Part shown: positions 23,984-32,717 of the stretch, piece after piece
Layout: every line of letters begins with the position of its first letter
Position numbering within the stretch: the stretch's first letter is position 1
Origin: Azovibrio restrictus DSM 23866
GTDB taxonomy: Bacteria; Pseudomonadota; Gammaproteobacteria; Burkholderiales; Rhodocyclaceae
NCBI RefSeq assembly: GCF_000429665.1
Contig: NZ_AUCH01000008.1
Coordinates: forward strand, 130,460 to 194,459
Direction of reading: 5' to 3'
Length of the DNA: 64,000 nt
The notes under the pieces: model-generated
Database searches by the model: none
Told to the model about the DNA's origin: nothing
What the model saw: only the letters and a program-made list of their open reading frames with translations
Translations under genes and position numbers: made by a program

Positions 23984-24505
23984 TCAGATGGGGCGGTTCT
24001 CGTCCCGCTCCACGGGCCGGTACTGGGGCGCCAGCAGCAACAGGGTGATGGGGGCCCAGAGCAGGGTGGTCACCAGGGGGGAGAGCAGGAATTCCCAGCC
24101 CGGGAAATCGCCGCCCGCCATCATGCGGATCAGAAGCTGGATGCCCTGGGCCAGGACGAACAGGGGCAGCACGTGCAGGGCCTGGAGGCTGAGGGGGAAC
24201 CAGAGCATGCGCCGGGAGAGGCTGGTGGCGCCATAGCTGAGCAGCACGTAGGCCAGGGCATGCTGTCCCAGGGCGGCCCCGTCGGCCACGTCCATGGCCA
24301 GCCCCAGGACGAAGGCCCAGCCCATGCTGACCTTGCGCCATTCCCGCACGCTCCAGAAGCAGAGGACCAGCATCACCCAGTCGGGCATGGCGGGCCACTG
24401 GCGCGTGGGCAGCATGTTCAGGAGCAGGGCCAGGAACAGGCTCAGGACGATGAACCAGGGGCGGACTGGCTGCAGGATGCGGGAGGATTTGTGGCTGGCT
24501 TGCAT
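23984..24505 (-). CDS. mreD: Rod shape-determining protein MreD
   Basis: 173-residue integral membrane protein with about five hydrophobic segments, placed between mreC and mrdA as usual. The PDWVMLVLCFWSVREWRKVS start and GLAMDVADGAALGQHALAY core are typical of beta- and gammaproteobacterial MreD. It links MreB filaments and MreC to the elongation machinery in the inner membrane. It begins 2 bases after the mreC stop codon, so coupling is likely. Confidence 0.94.
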   Translation of the reverse strand: MQASHKSSRILQPVRPWFIVLSLFLALLLNMLPTRQWPAMPDWVMLVLCFWSVREWRKVSMGWAFVLGLAMDVADGAALGQHALAYVLLSYGATSLSRRMLWFPLSLQALHVLPLFVLAQGIQLLIRMMAGGDFPGWEFLLSPLVTTLLWAPITLLLLAPQYRPVERDENRPI

Positions 24506-24507
24506 GC

Positions 24508-25422
24508 TCAGTTTCCGGCGCGGGCGGGTTTGGCGGCAGGTTTGCCGCTTTCGGCTTCCGGTGCCGGGGGCCGGGGGGGCAGGGGCTCACGGGGGTGCAG
24601 GACCATCACCACGGTATGACTTTCCACGGCGGCGAGGGGGGCAGCGATGATGCGCGCAAAGGCATAGGCGCTGTCACGCTCCACGTGGATCACCTTGGCC
24701 ACGGGGAAGCCGGGCAGGTAAACCCCGTCCAGGCCGGAGGTCACCAGCATGTCGCCCACCTGCACGTCCGCATTGGCGGGAATGTACTTGAGTTCCACCT
24801 GGCCATTGCCCAGGCCGAAGGTCACCGAGCGTTGTCCCGTGCGCTGCACCTGCACGGGTACGGCCTGGTTCTTGTCGGTTACCAGGGTGACCTCGGCGCT
24901 GAAGGGGAACACCCGGGTGATCTGGCCGATGATGCCGCCCTCGTCGATGACTGGCTGTCCGGGGATCAGGCCTTGCTGCTGGCCCTTGTCCAGATATACC
25001 CGGCGGGCAAAGGGGTCCCGGGCGGTGTAGAGGATACGGGCGGCCTGGCCGGCGGCCTTTTCCCGGCTCTGCAGGGCCAGCAGCTGGCGCAGGCGCTCGT
25101 TCTCGGCCTCCAGCTGTTCCAGGCGCAGCAGGGTTGGGGCGGCGGCCAGCTGGGCTGCCTGCAGGGAACGGTTCTCCTCCTGCACGCTTTCCAGGGTGAG
25201 GAAGTAGTCGGACCCTTCGGTGAGCATCCGTACCGGCGCCTGGGCCAGGCGCTGCAGGGGGTCGGTGCTCAGGGAAATGGCCTGGCGCACGATATCCAGG
25301 GCGTGGAAGCGCAGGTCCAGGACGAACAGGGCGATGGAAAAGGCGACGTAGAAGCTCAGCAGCGCCAGGGGGGCTGGTCCGCGCTTGAAAAACGGGGGGG
25401 GAGCGTGGTCGAGGACGGCCAC
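24508..25422 (-). CDS. mreC: Rod shape-determining protein MreC
   Basis: 304-residue protein with an N-terminal membrane segment (ALLSFYVAFSIALFVLDL), a periplasmic coiled coil (about residues 75-120, rich in Leu, Glu and Gln) and the beta-barrel MreC domain. That domain contains VTLVTDKNQAVPVQVQRTGQ and GDMLVTSGLDGVYLPGFPV. It ends with a Pro/Ala-rich tail. MreC binds PBP2 and activates it. It follows mreB after a 79-base gap. Confidence 0.95.
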   Translation of the reverse strand: MAVLDHAPPPFFKRGPAPLALLSFYVAFSIALFVLDLRFHALDIVRQAISLSTDPLQRLAQAPVRMLTEGSDYFLTLESVQEENRSLQAAQLAAAPTLLRLEQLEAENERLRQLLALQSREKAAGQAARILYTARDPFARRVYLDKGQQQGLIPGQPVIDEGGIIGQITRVFPFSAEVTLVTDKNQAVPVQVQRTGQRSVTFGLGNGQVELKYIPANADVQVGDMLVTSGLDGVYLPGFPVAKVIHVERDSAYAFARIIAAPLAAVESHTVVMVLHPREPLPPRPPAPEAESGKPAAKPARAGN

Positions 25423-25501
25423 GATGTCTCAATCCGGTCGGCTGTAAACGGAAAGCTGCCGGGCGGACAGTGCTGCCGTCGCCCGGTGCCGCTTCATGAA
25501 C

Positions 25502-26545
25502 TTACTCGGAGGCAAAGATGGAGTCGATCTTGTCCATCTTTTCCAGGGCCAGGCCGCAACCCCGGGCCACGCAGGTAAGCGGATCCTCGGCCACGATCAC
25601 CGGCAGGCCGGTTTCTTCCATCAGCAGACGGTCCAGGTCGCGCAGCAGGGCGCCGCCGCCGGTCAGGACCATGCCCTTCTCGGCGATGTCGGCCCCCAGT
25701 TCCGGCGGGGTCTTTTCCAGGGCGGATTTGACCGCGGACACCACCTGATTCAGGGGGTCGGTCAGGGCTTCCAGGATTTCATTGGAGGAAATGGTGAACT
25801 TGCGCGGGATGCCCTCGGCCTTGTTGATGCCGGAGACTTCCATTTCCTTCACCTCGGCGCCCGGGAAGGCGGAGCCGATGGTCTTCTTGATGTTCTCGGC
25901 GGTGTTCTCGCCGATCAGCATGCCGTAGTTGCGGCTGATGTAGTTGATGATGGCCTCGTCCAGCTTGTCGCCGCCGACCCGCACGGAACCGGAATAGACC
26001 ATGCCGCCCAGGGAGATCACGCCCACCTCGGTGGTGCCGCCGCCGATGTCCACCACCATGGAGCCGGTGGCATCGGCCACGGGCAGGCCGGCGCCGATGG
26101 CGGCCGCCATGGGTTCCTCGATCAGATACACCTGGCTGGCCCCGGCGCCGATGGCGGATTCGCGGATGGCGCGGCGTTCCACCTGGGTGGAGCCGGAGGG
26201 CACGCAGATGATGATGCGGGGGCTGGGGGAAAACAGCTTGGACTCGTGGGCCTTCTTGATGAACTGCTTCAACATCTGTTCGGTGACCGTGAAGTCGGCG
26301 ATCACGCCATCCTTCATGGGCCGGATCACCGTGATGGAGCCGGGCGCCTTGCCCAGCATCTCCTTGGCTTCGCGGCCGACGGCCTGGATGGTTTTCTTGG
26401 CGTTGGGGCCGCCTTCGAGCCGGATGGCGACGACGGAGGGTTCGTCCAGGACGATGCCGCGGGCACGGGCGTAGATCAGGGTATTGGCGGTGCCCAAGTC
26501 GATGGCGAGATCGTTGGAAAAGTAGCTGCGGAGTAGGCCGAACAT
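25502..26545 (-). CDS. mreB: Rod shape-determining actin homologue MreB
   Basis: 347-residue actin-like ATPase that forms membrane-associated filaments and orients the elongasome. It starts MFGLLRSYFSNDLAIDLGTA, with the first phosphate loop DLGTANTLIY, then VVDIGGGTTEVGVISL for the second and VLTGGGALLRDLDRLL for the adenosine site. ATG 26545 gives the canonical N-terminus; a frame extension to 26575 is not supported. It heads the minus-strand operon mreB-mreC-mreD-mrdA-rodA-rlpA. The AT-rich stretch 26550-26640 between mreB and divergent gatC probably carries both promoters. Confidence 0.97.
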   Translation of the reverse strand: MFGLLRSYFSNDLAIDLGTANTLIYARARGIVLDEPSVVAIRLEGGPNAKKTIQAVGREAKEMLGKAPGSITVIRPMKDGVIADFTVTEQMLKQFIKKAHESKLFSPSPRIIICVPSGSTQVERRAIRESAIGAGASQVYLIEEPMAAAIGAGLPVADATGSMVVDIGGGTTEVGVISLGGMVYSGSVRVGGDKLDEAIINYISRNYGMLIGENTAENIKKTIGSAFPGAEVKEMEVSGINKAEGIPRKFTISSNEILEALTDPLNQVVSAVKSALEKTPPELGADIAEKGMVLTGGGALLRDLDRLLMEETGLPVIVAEDPLTCVARGCGLALEKMDKIDSIFASE

Positions 26546-26698
26546 TCTGTGTAAATCCTGCTGGGGATGCGGCAAATAAAGCTTTTATGATACCTTATAA
26601 CGTTTTAGCGCATAACACTTTTTGCATTGCAGCAGCGGTGTGGAAGGTCCCTGTGCCAGCCCTGTTTTCACCCAGCTAGTCCATTCCGGGAGCGCGCC

Positions 26699-26998
26699 AT
26701 GTCGCTGAGTCTTTCCGAGGTGCAACGCATCGCCCATCTGGCCCGTATCGAGGTCAGCGAGGCCGAGGCGGAGACCTCCCGCAACCACCTGAACGGGATT
26801 TTTTCCCTGATTGAAGCCATGCAGGCCGTGGACACCTCGGGCGTGGAGCCCATGGCCCATGCCCAGGACCTGTCCCAGCGTCTGCGCGAGGACCGGGTCA
26901 CCCACCTGGATGAGGATGGCAGCCGCCGGGCCGCATTCCAGGCCGTGGCACCCGAGACCGAAGCCGGGCTCTATCTGGTGCCCAAGGTCATCGAATAA
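26699..26998 (+). CDS. gatC: Asp-tRNA(Asn)/Glu-tRNA(Gln) amidotransferase subunit C
   Basis: 99-residue scaffold subunit of the GatCAB amidotransferase, which converts misacylated Glu-tRNA(Gln) or Asp-tRNA(Asn). It has the typical VQRIAHLARIEVSEAE start and the EDRV...R..FQ.VAPETEAGLYLVPKVIE ending in shortened form. ATG 26699 follows GGGAG; frames opening earlier lie in the promoter region. It is the first gene of gatC-gatA-(lipoprotein)-gatB. Confidence 0.95.
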   Translation: MSLSLSEVQRIAHLARIEVSEAEAETSRNHLNGIFSLIEAMQAVDTSGVEPMAHAQDLSQRLREDRVTHLDEDGSRRAAFQAVAPETEAGLYLVPKVIE

Positions 26999-27043
26999 TC
27001 ACTGAATGAAGAGGAGCGGCAGCCTCCGGGCTGCCCCAGGACC

Positions 27044-28504
27044 ATGATTCACGCCAGTCTCAAAGAACTCGCTGCGGCCCTGGCCGCCAAGTCCATTTCC
27101 AGCGTCGAGCTGACCCGGCTCTACCTGGACCGCATCGCCCGCCTCAATCCCTCCCTCAATGCCTTCGTCACCCTGGACGAGGATCGTAGCCTCGCGGCTG
27201 CCCGGGCCGCCGATGCACGCATCGCCGCCGGCCAGGCCGGGCCCCTCACCGGTATTCCCATTGCCCAGAAGGACATCTTCTGTGCCCAGGGCTGGCGCAC
27301 CACCTGCGGCTCGAAGATGCTGGAGAACTTCATCTCCCCCTACGACGCCACGGTGATCGTCAAGCTGGAGCAGGAAGCCGGCATGGTCTCCCTGGGCAAG
27401 GTGAACATGGATGAATTCGCCATGGGTTCCTCCAACGAGACCTCCTGGTTTGGCCCGGTGCGGAACCCCTGGGACCAGACCCGGGTTCCTGGCGGCTCCT
27501 CCGGCGGCTCTGCTGCTGCCGTGGCAGCGGCCCTGGCGCCGGTGGCCACGGGTACCGATACGGGCGGCTCCATCCGCCAGCCGGCCGCCCTGTGCAACCT
27601 CACCGGTCTCAAGCCGACCTATGGGGTGGTGTCCCGCTACGGCATGATCGCCTTTGCCTCCTCCCTGGACCAGGCGGGCCCCATGGCCCGTTCTGCCGAG
27701 GATTGCGCCCTGATGCTGAGCGCCATGGCTGGCTTCGACGAGAAGGACTCCACCAGCCTGGAGCGCCCCGCCGAGGATTACAGCCGCTGCCTGGGCCAGC
27801 CTCTGAAGGGTTTGAAGATCGGCCTGCCCAAGGAGTTCTTTGGCGAGGGCTGCGGCGCCGAGGTGATGGCCGCTGTCCAGGCCGCCATCGGCGAATACCA
27901 GCGCCTGGGGGCCGAGGTGGTGGAAGTGAGCCTGCCCAATTCGCATCTCTCCGTGCCCGCCTACTACGTGATCGCCCCGGCCGAGGCCAGCTCCAACCTG
28001 TCCCGCTTCGACGGGGTGCGCTATGGCTACCGTGCCCCCGAGTACAGCGACCTGAACGACATGTACAGCAAGACCCGGGCTCAGGGTTTCGGCGCCGAGG
28101 TGAAGCGGCGCATCCTGATCGGCACCTACGTGCTCTCCCACGGTTATTACGACGCCTACTACCTGCAGGCCCAGCGCATCCGCCGCCTGATCGCCAACGA
28201 TTTTGTCGAGGCCTTCAAAGAGTGTGACGTGATCCTCGGGCCCACCAGTCCTTCCACCGCCTTCAAGCGGGGGGAAAAGGCGGCGGATCCGGTGCAGATG
28301 TACCTCTCCGACATCTACACCATTGCCGTGAATCTGGCCGGCCTGCCCGGCATGTCCCTGCCCTGCGGCTTTGACGGCCAGGGGCTGCCCATCGGCATGC
28401 AGCTGATCGGCAACTATTTCGATGAAGCCCGGCTCCTCAATGTGGCCCACGGCTATCAGCAGGCCACGGACTGGCACCGGCGTACCCCGGCAGGCCTGGA
28501 GTAA
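27044..28504 (+). CDS. gatA: Asp-tRNA(Asn)/Glu-tRNA(Gln) amidotransferase subunit A
   Basis: 486-residue amidase-signature enzyme that frees ammonia from glutamine for transamidation. The catalytic Ser-cisSer-Lys triad is visible: Lys in GIPIAQKDIF, the cis-Ser in PGGSSGGSAAAVAA, and the nucleophile Ser in TGTDTGGSIRQPAAL. The C-terminal PCGFDGQGLPIGMQLIG is typical of GatA. It lies 45 bases after gatC and 5 bases before an unknown lipoprotein gene. Confidence 0.97.
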   Translation: MIHASLKELAAALAAKSISSVELTRLYLDRIARLNPSLNAFVTLDEDRSLAAARAADARIAAGQAGPLTGIPIAQKDIFCAQGWRTTCGSKMLENFISPYDATVIVKLEQEAGMVSLGKVNMDEFAMGSSNETSWFGPVRNPWDQTRVPGGSSGGSAAAVAAALAPVATGTDTGGSIRQPAALCNLTGLKPTYGVVSRYGMIAFASSLDQAGPMARSAEDCALMLSAMAGFDEKDSTSLERPAEDYSRCLGQPLKGLKIGLPKEFFGEGCGAEVMAAVQAAIGEYQRLGAEVVEVSLPNSHLSVPAYYVIAPAEASSNLSRFDGVRYGYRAPEYSDLNDMYSKTRAQGFGAEVKRRILIGTYVLSHGYYDAYYLQAQRIRRLIANDFVEAFKECDVILGPTSPSTAFKRGEKAADPVQMYLSDIYTIAVNLAGLPGMSLPCGFDGQGLPIGMQLIGNYFDEARLLNVAHGYQQATDWHRRTPAGLE

Positions 28505-28509
28505 TCCCG

Positions 28510-29028
28510 ATGCGCAAGCCATTGGCGGTGGTCCTGCTCCTGCTTCTGGGCGCTTGCGCCCAGGTGCCGCCGGAGCCGGCCAGCTCGGAAGCGGCGCCGG
28601 AGCAGCCAGCTCCCAGGGAGGAGCGGATGGAATCCCAGCCCCTCAAACATTTGAAGGGGCGCAACATCAAGCCCCAGCCGACCCGGCCCTTGAACGTGAA
28701 GTCCAGGTGCACCCACAGGGACGCCGTGGGCACGCGCACCAGCCTGAACCTGCAGGTCAAGGAGGCCGACGTGAAGACCTTCGACGCCCGGGTGGATATC
28801 CCCAAGCGGGGTGCCTGCCGCTTCAACCTGAAGCAGTTCAGGCAGGTGGCGAAGCTGCCCAACGTGCTCCTTGAGGCGGCCGATGGTTCCGGCTGTACCG
28901 TGCGCATGTGGGAACAGGGCCCCCGGGTCACCATCGCCTTCAACAAATGTCCGGCCTCCTGCGAAGGGCAGGCCTTTGATTATCTCTGGCCGATCATGGT
29001 GGAAGCCAAGACCGGCCGTTGTTTCTGA
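28510..29028 (+). CDS. Predicted lipoprotein of unknown function inside the gat operon
   Basis: 172-residue protein with a lipoprotein signal (MRKPLAVVLLLLLGAC; lipidated Cys at 16), a Pro/Glu/Ala-rich linker to about residue 60, and a compact domain of about 110 residues. That domain has five further cysteines, two close together in NKCPASCEGQAFDY. I do not recognise a family. It starts 5 bases after gatA and ends 11 bases before gatB, so it must be co-transcribed with them, although an outer-envelope lipoprotein has no evident role in tRNA amidation. Confidence 0.8.
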   Translation: MRKPLAVVLLLLLGACAQVPPEPASSEAAPEQPAPREERMESQPLKHLKGRNIKPQPTRPLNVKSRCTHRDAVGTRTSLNLQVKEADVKTFDARVDIPKRGACRFNLKQFRQVAKLPNVLLEAADGSGCTVRMWEQGPRVTIAFNKCPASCEGQAFDYLWPIMVEAKTGRCF

Positions 29029-29039
29029 CGGGAATGAAC

Positions 29040-30491
29040 ATGAGTCAGTGGGAAGTTGTCATCGGTATCGAGACCCACGCGCAGTTGGCTACGGTCTCCA
29101 AGATTTTTTCGGGCGCTTCCACGGCCTTCGGGGCGGCCCCCAACACCCAGGCGGCGCCGGTGGATCTGGCCCTGCCCGGCGTGCTGCCGGTGCTGAACAA
29201 AGGTGCGGTGGAATGTGCGATCCGGTTCGGCCTGGCCGTGGATGCCCAGGTGGCCCGGAAGTCGGTGTTTGCCCGCAAGAATTACTTCTATCCGGACCTG
29301 CCCAAGGGTTACCAGATCAGCCAGTTCGAGCTGCCGGTAGTCCAGGGCGGCCATGTGACCATCGTCGTGGGCCAGGGTGAAAAGTCCTACGAGAAGCGGG
29401 TCAACCTGACCCGGGCTCACCTGGAAGAGGATGCGGGCAAGTCCCTGCACGAGGATTTCCACGGCAAGACCGGCATCGACCTGAACCGGGCTGGCACGCC
29501 GCTCCTGGAGATTGTCACCGAGCCCGACATGCGCTCGGCCGATGAAGCCGTGGCCTACGCCAAAGCCCTGCACGCCCTGGTGCGCTGGATCGGCATCTGC
29601 GACGGCAACATGCAGGAAGGCTCCTTCCGCTGCGACGCCAATGTGTCCGTGCACAAGCCGGGCACCCCCTTCGGCACCCGTCGGGAAATCAAGAACCTGA
29701 ACTCCTTCCGTTTCCTCAAGGAAGCCATCGAGTACGAGGTTCGCTGGCAGATCGAGACCCTCGAAGACGGCGGCAGCATCCAGCAGGCCACGGTGCTGTT
29801 CGACCCGGCCACCGGGGAAACCCGGGCCATGCGCAGCAAGGAAGACGCCCACGACTACCGCTATTTCCCCGATCCCGACCTGCTGCCCCTGGTGATCGGG
29901 GAGGACTGGGTCGAGCGCACCCGGGCTGCCTTGCCGGAGTTGCCCGAAGCCAAGAAGCAGCGCTTCATGGCCGACTACGGCCTGTCGGCTTACGATGCCA
30001 CGGGTCTCACCGCCTCCCTGGAGACGGCGGACTATTACGAGGCCTGTGTGGCGGCAGCCGGCCAGGCCAGCGCCAAGCCCTGTGCCAACTGGGTGATGGT
30101 GGATCTGGCCGCCCGTCTCAACAAGGAAGGGCTGGAACTGGGGCAGTCCCCGGTCAGCGCCGTCCAACTGGGCGGTCTGGTGGCCCGGATCGCCGACAAC
30201 ACCATCTCCAATGCCATCGCCAAGAAGGTGTTCGAGGCCCTGTGGGCCGGAGAAGGAAGCACTGCTGACGAGATCATCGAGAAGCAGGGGCTGAAGCAGA
30301 TCACCGACTCTGGGGCCATCGAGAAGCTGGTGGACGAGGTGCTGGCCGCCAATGCCGCCAATGTGGCCGAGTTCAAGGCGGGCAAGGAAAAGGCTTTCAA
30401 CGCCCTGGTGGGGCAGGTGATGAAGGCTGCCAAGGGCAAGGCCAACCCGCAGCAGGTAAACGACCTGCTGCGCGCCAAACTGGCGGGTTGA
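29040..30491 (+). CDS. gatB: Asp-tRNA(Asn)/Glu-tRNA(Gln) amidotransferase subunit B
   Basis: 483-residue tRNA-binding, kinase-type subunit that activates the carboxyl group and receives ammonia from GatA. It has VIGIETHAQL at the start, KNYFYPDLPKGYQISQFE (a GatB hallmark), LEEDAGKSLH, DLNRAGTPLLEIVTEPDM, and a C-terminal YqeY-like domain. I choose ATG 29040 (MSQWEVV) over ATG 29034, 6 bases earlier; both share the upstream GACGGGA. A long GC-rich hairpin follows the stop codon. Confidence 0.97.
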   Translation: MSQWEVVIGIETHAQLATVSKIFSGASTAFGAAPNTQAAPVDLALPGVLPVLNKGAVECAIRFGLAVDAQVARKSVFARKNYFYPDLPKGYQISQFELPVVQGGHVTIVVGQGEKSYEKRVNLTRAHLEEDAGKSLHEDFHGKTGIDLNRAGTPLLEIVTEPDMRSADEAVAYAKALHALVRWIGICDGNMQEGSFRCDANVSVHKPGTPFGTRREIKNLNSFRFLKEAIEYEVRWQIETLEDGGSIQQATVLFDPATGETRAMRSKEDAHDYRYFPDPDLLPLVIGEDWVERTRAALPELPEAKKQRFMADYGLSAYDATGLTASLETADYYEACVAAAGQASAKPCANWVMVDLAARLNKEGLELGQSPVSAVQLGGLVARIADNTISNAIAKKVFEALWAGEGSTADEIIEKQGLKQITDSGAIEKLVDEVLAANAANVAEFKAGKEKAFNALVGQVMKAAKGKANPQQVNDLLRAKLAG

Positions 30492-30505
30492 GTCTTGGGG
30501 TGGGC

Positions 30506-30535
30506 CCAGGGGCCCCGGGTTCCCGGGGCGCCTGG
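30506..30535. other. Long GC-rich hairpin between convergent genes
   Basis: CCAGGGGCCCCGGG and CCCGGGGCGCCTGG pair at 13 of 14 positions around a TT loop, directly between the ends of gatB and the opposing gene. There is no T run, so it is not a textbook intrinsic terminator, but a stalling or U-less terminator for both strands is plausible. Confidence 0.5.
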
Positions 30536-30537
30536 CT

Positions 30538-31185
30538 TCAGTGTCTGGGGCGGCGGGACAGCTGGATGTAGCGGCGCCGGTCTTCGGCGTATTTCACCCG
30601 GATCTGGGCCAGTTCCTTCTGTTTGGCCTCGATCAGCTCGGTCTGGGTCCTGATTTCCGTGTCTTCGTCCCGCAGGCCCTTGGAAACCTCTATGGGCAGG
30701 CTGCGGTTGGGATAGAACTCCGCTTCCTGCTCGAACTTGAGGCGCCGTTTCTTTGACTCGGCGACCTTGGCTTCCGCGTTGGCGATGGCGTTCTTCACAT
30801 CGGCCTCGACCCGGGCCTGCATGCGGTCGATATCTTCCAGGCTGGAATAGGTTTCCAGCAGGGCCTGGTCCTTGCGCCGCTGTTCCCGGGCGGCGGCTTC
30901 GGCCAGTTTTTCCTGGCGGGCCTGTTCCGCAGCCAGGGCCTTTTCCTCGGCAGTGGGCGGTGGGCCCACCTCCCGGACCAGGATGCCCTGCTGGTTGTAT
31001 ATCTTGTGGGCGCGGCCGATGCACTGGGGCGGGATCACGTCGCCGCAGGCCCGGCGGCCTGCGCTGTCGGTGCAGCAGATGAACTCCCCCCCAGGCCGCA
31101 CGGCAGGCGTCTGGGCCAGGGCGCCGCTGCCGGCCAGCAGCAGGAGCAGCAGGGCGGGCAGGGATTTAGGCGAGCGCGACACCAT
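30538..31185 (-). CDS. Exported coiled-coil protein with DUF4124-like start
   Basis: 215-residue protein. A signal peptide (SPKSLPALLLLLLAGSGALA, cleavage before QTP) is followed by a short domain with CCTDSAGRRACGDVIPPQC, which resembles DUF4124 (a Tyr/Trp-x-Asp-x-x-Gly-x-x-x-Gly-Asp pattern). The rest, from about residue 78 to the end, is charged Ala/Glu/Lys/Arg helix that should form a coiled coil. It overlaps pyrE, the upstream gene on the same strand, by 20 bases. The role is unknown; a periplasmic structural or binding protein is likely. Confidence 0.75.
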   Translation of the reverse strand: MVSRSPKSLPALLLLLLAGSGALAQTPAVRPGGEFICCTDSAGRRACGDVIPPQCIGRAHKIYNQQGILVREVGPPPTAEEKALAAEQARQEKLAEAAAREQRRKDQALLETYSSLEDIDRMQARVEADVKNAIANAEAKVAESKKRRLKFEQEAEFYPNRSLPIEVSKGLRDEDTEIRTQTELIEAKQKELAQIRVKYAEDRRRYIQLSRRPRH

Positions 31186-31810
31186 ATTGACTCCGGTAGG
31201 CGGCGACGGCCTCCCGGTGGGCGGCGAGTTCCGGATGCCCCTGGAGAAAGCCCATCAGATGTTCCAGGTTGGCCACGGCGATGACGGGCAGGCCGTAATC
31301 CCGTTCCACCTCCTGGACTGCAGAGAGGTCGCCCTGGCCGCGTTCCATGCGGTCCAGGGCAATGGCGACGCCGGCTGGTTCGGCCCCGGCGGCACGGATC
31401 ATGTGTACAGATTCGCGTACCGAAGTGCCGGCGGAGATGACGTCATCGACGATCAGGACCCGGCCGTTCAGGGGGGCGCCCACCAGGGTGCCCCCTTCGC
31501 CGTGATCCTTGGCTTCCTTGCGGTTGTAGGCATAGGGAAGGTTGCGGCCATCGGCAGCCAGGGCCATGGCAATGCCGGTCACCAGGGGAATGCCCTTGTA
31601 GGCGGGGCCGAACAGCATGTCGAAGCCGAGCCCGCTGGCCTGAATGGCTTTCGCGTAGAATTGGCTCAGCCTGACCATGGACGCGCCGTCGTTGAACAGC
31701 CCGGCGTTGAAGAAATAAGGGGACAGGCGTCCAGCCTTGGTCTTGAACTCCCCGAAACGCAAAACCTGGCGCGCGACGGCGAATTCGATGAATTCCTGAC
31801 GAAAATCCAT
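31166..31810 (-). CDS. pyrE: Orotate phosphoribosyltransferase PyrE
   Basis: Joins orotate to PRPP to make OMP in pyrimidine synthesis. The 214-residue protein has the family start FVEFA-like FIEFAVARQVLRFGEFKTK, FGPAYKGIPLV, the flexible-loop AYNRKEAKDHGEGG, and the PRPP-binding motif RVLIVDDVISAGTS. ATG 31810 lies 41 bases from the divergent xth start. It overlaps the downstream exported coiled-coil gene, an unusual partner. Confidence 0.97.
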   Translation of the reverse strand: MDFRQEFIEFAVARQVLRFGEFKTKAGRLSPYFFNAGLFNDGASMVRLSQFYAKAIQASGLGFDMLFGPAYKGIPLVTGIAMALAADGRNLPYAYNRKEAKDHGEGGTLVGAPLNGRVLIVDDVISAGTSVRESVHMIRAAGAEPAGVAIALDRMERGQGDLSAVQEVERDYGLPVIAVANLEHLMGFLQGHPELAAHREAVAAYRSQYGVALA

Positions 31811-31851
31811 GGTCCTCCGATAACTTTCACGTTTTTTTCTAGTAGGCCCAC

Positions 31852-32625
31852 ATGTTACGCATCATCTCCCTGAATCTCAACGGCATTCGTTCTGCATGGA
31901 ACAAGGGGGCCGAATCCTGGATCCGCAGCGTTGCTCCGGACGTCATCGCGTTCCAGGAACTGAAGGCCCAGGCCGGGGACCTGTCCGAAGCCATGCTCCG
32001 GCCTGAGGGCTACCATGCTTATTACCATTACGCCGAAAAGAAGGGTTATAGCGGCGTGGGCCTGTGGTGCCGGGAAAAGCCCCTGAATGTGCAGGAAGGG
32101 ATAGCCGTGCCCGAGTTCGATGCGGAGGGCCGTTACCTGCGGGCTGATTTTGCCGACTATTCGGTGATTTCCCTGTATGTCCCCTCGGGTTCCTCGTCCC
32201 CCGAGCGCCAGGAGGCCAAGTTCCGCTTCCTGGAGGTGTTTCGCCGGCAGTTGCAGGCCCTGAGTGATGAAGGGCGGCCCATGGTGATCTGCGGCGACTG
32301 GAACATTGCCCACCAGGAGATCGACCTGAAGAACTGGAAGGGCAACCAGAAGAATTCCGGCTTCCTGCCCGAGGAGCGGGCCTGGTTTTCCCACATGCTC
32401 GACGTCCAGGGGTGGGCCGATGTGTATCGCCGGCTTTACCCTGAGGCGGGGGAGAGCGCCTACACTTGGTGGTCCAACCGGGGACAGGCCTGGGCCAAGA
32501 ATGTGGGCTGGCGTATCGACTACCAGATTGCCACCCCGGACATGGCGGTCCGGGCCCGGGCCGGCCAGGTTTACAAGGACAGCCGCTTTTCCGACCACGC
32601 GCCCCTGATCATTGATTACAGCTGA
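31852..32625 (+). CDS. xth: Exodeoxyribonuclease III / AP endonuclease
   Basis: 257-residue metal-dependent endonuclease of the ExoA/Xth family that nicks abasic sites and trims 3' ends in base excision repair. It has ISLNLNGIRSAWNKG, FQELKAQ with the metal-binding Glu, YSGVGLW, the active-site GDWNIAHQEIDL, and the final SDHAPLIIDY with the catalytic Asp-His pair. The DFADYSVISLYVPSGSS segment is as in the Neisseria-type ExoA. Divergent from pyrE. Confidence 0.95.
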   Translation: MLRIISLNLNGIRSAWNKGAESWIRSVAPDVIAFQELKAQAGDLSEAMLRPEGYHAYYHYAEKKGYSGVGLWCREKPLNVQEGIAVPEFDAEGRYLRADFADYSVISLYVPSGSSSPERQEAKFRFLEVFRRQLQALSDEGRPMVICGDWNIAHQEIDLKNWKGNQKNSGFLPEERAWFSHMLDVQGWADVYRRLYPEAGESAYTWWSNRGQAWAKNVGWRIDYQIATPDMAVRARAGQVYKDSRFSDHAPLIIDYS

Positions 32626-32717
32626 ATTATCCTGTCATGGGCCTGCAATTGCGTTGGCGGGCCTAAAAAGCTAACCTGTAGCCGTTTCCCCACATCATTC
32701 AATAGAAGAGGTTCTCC

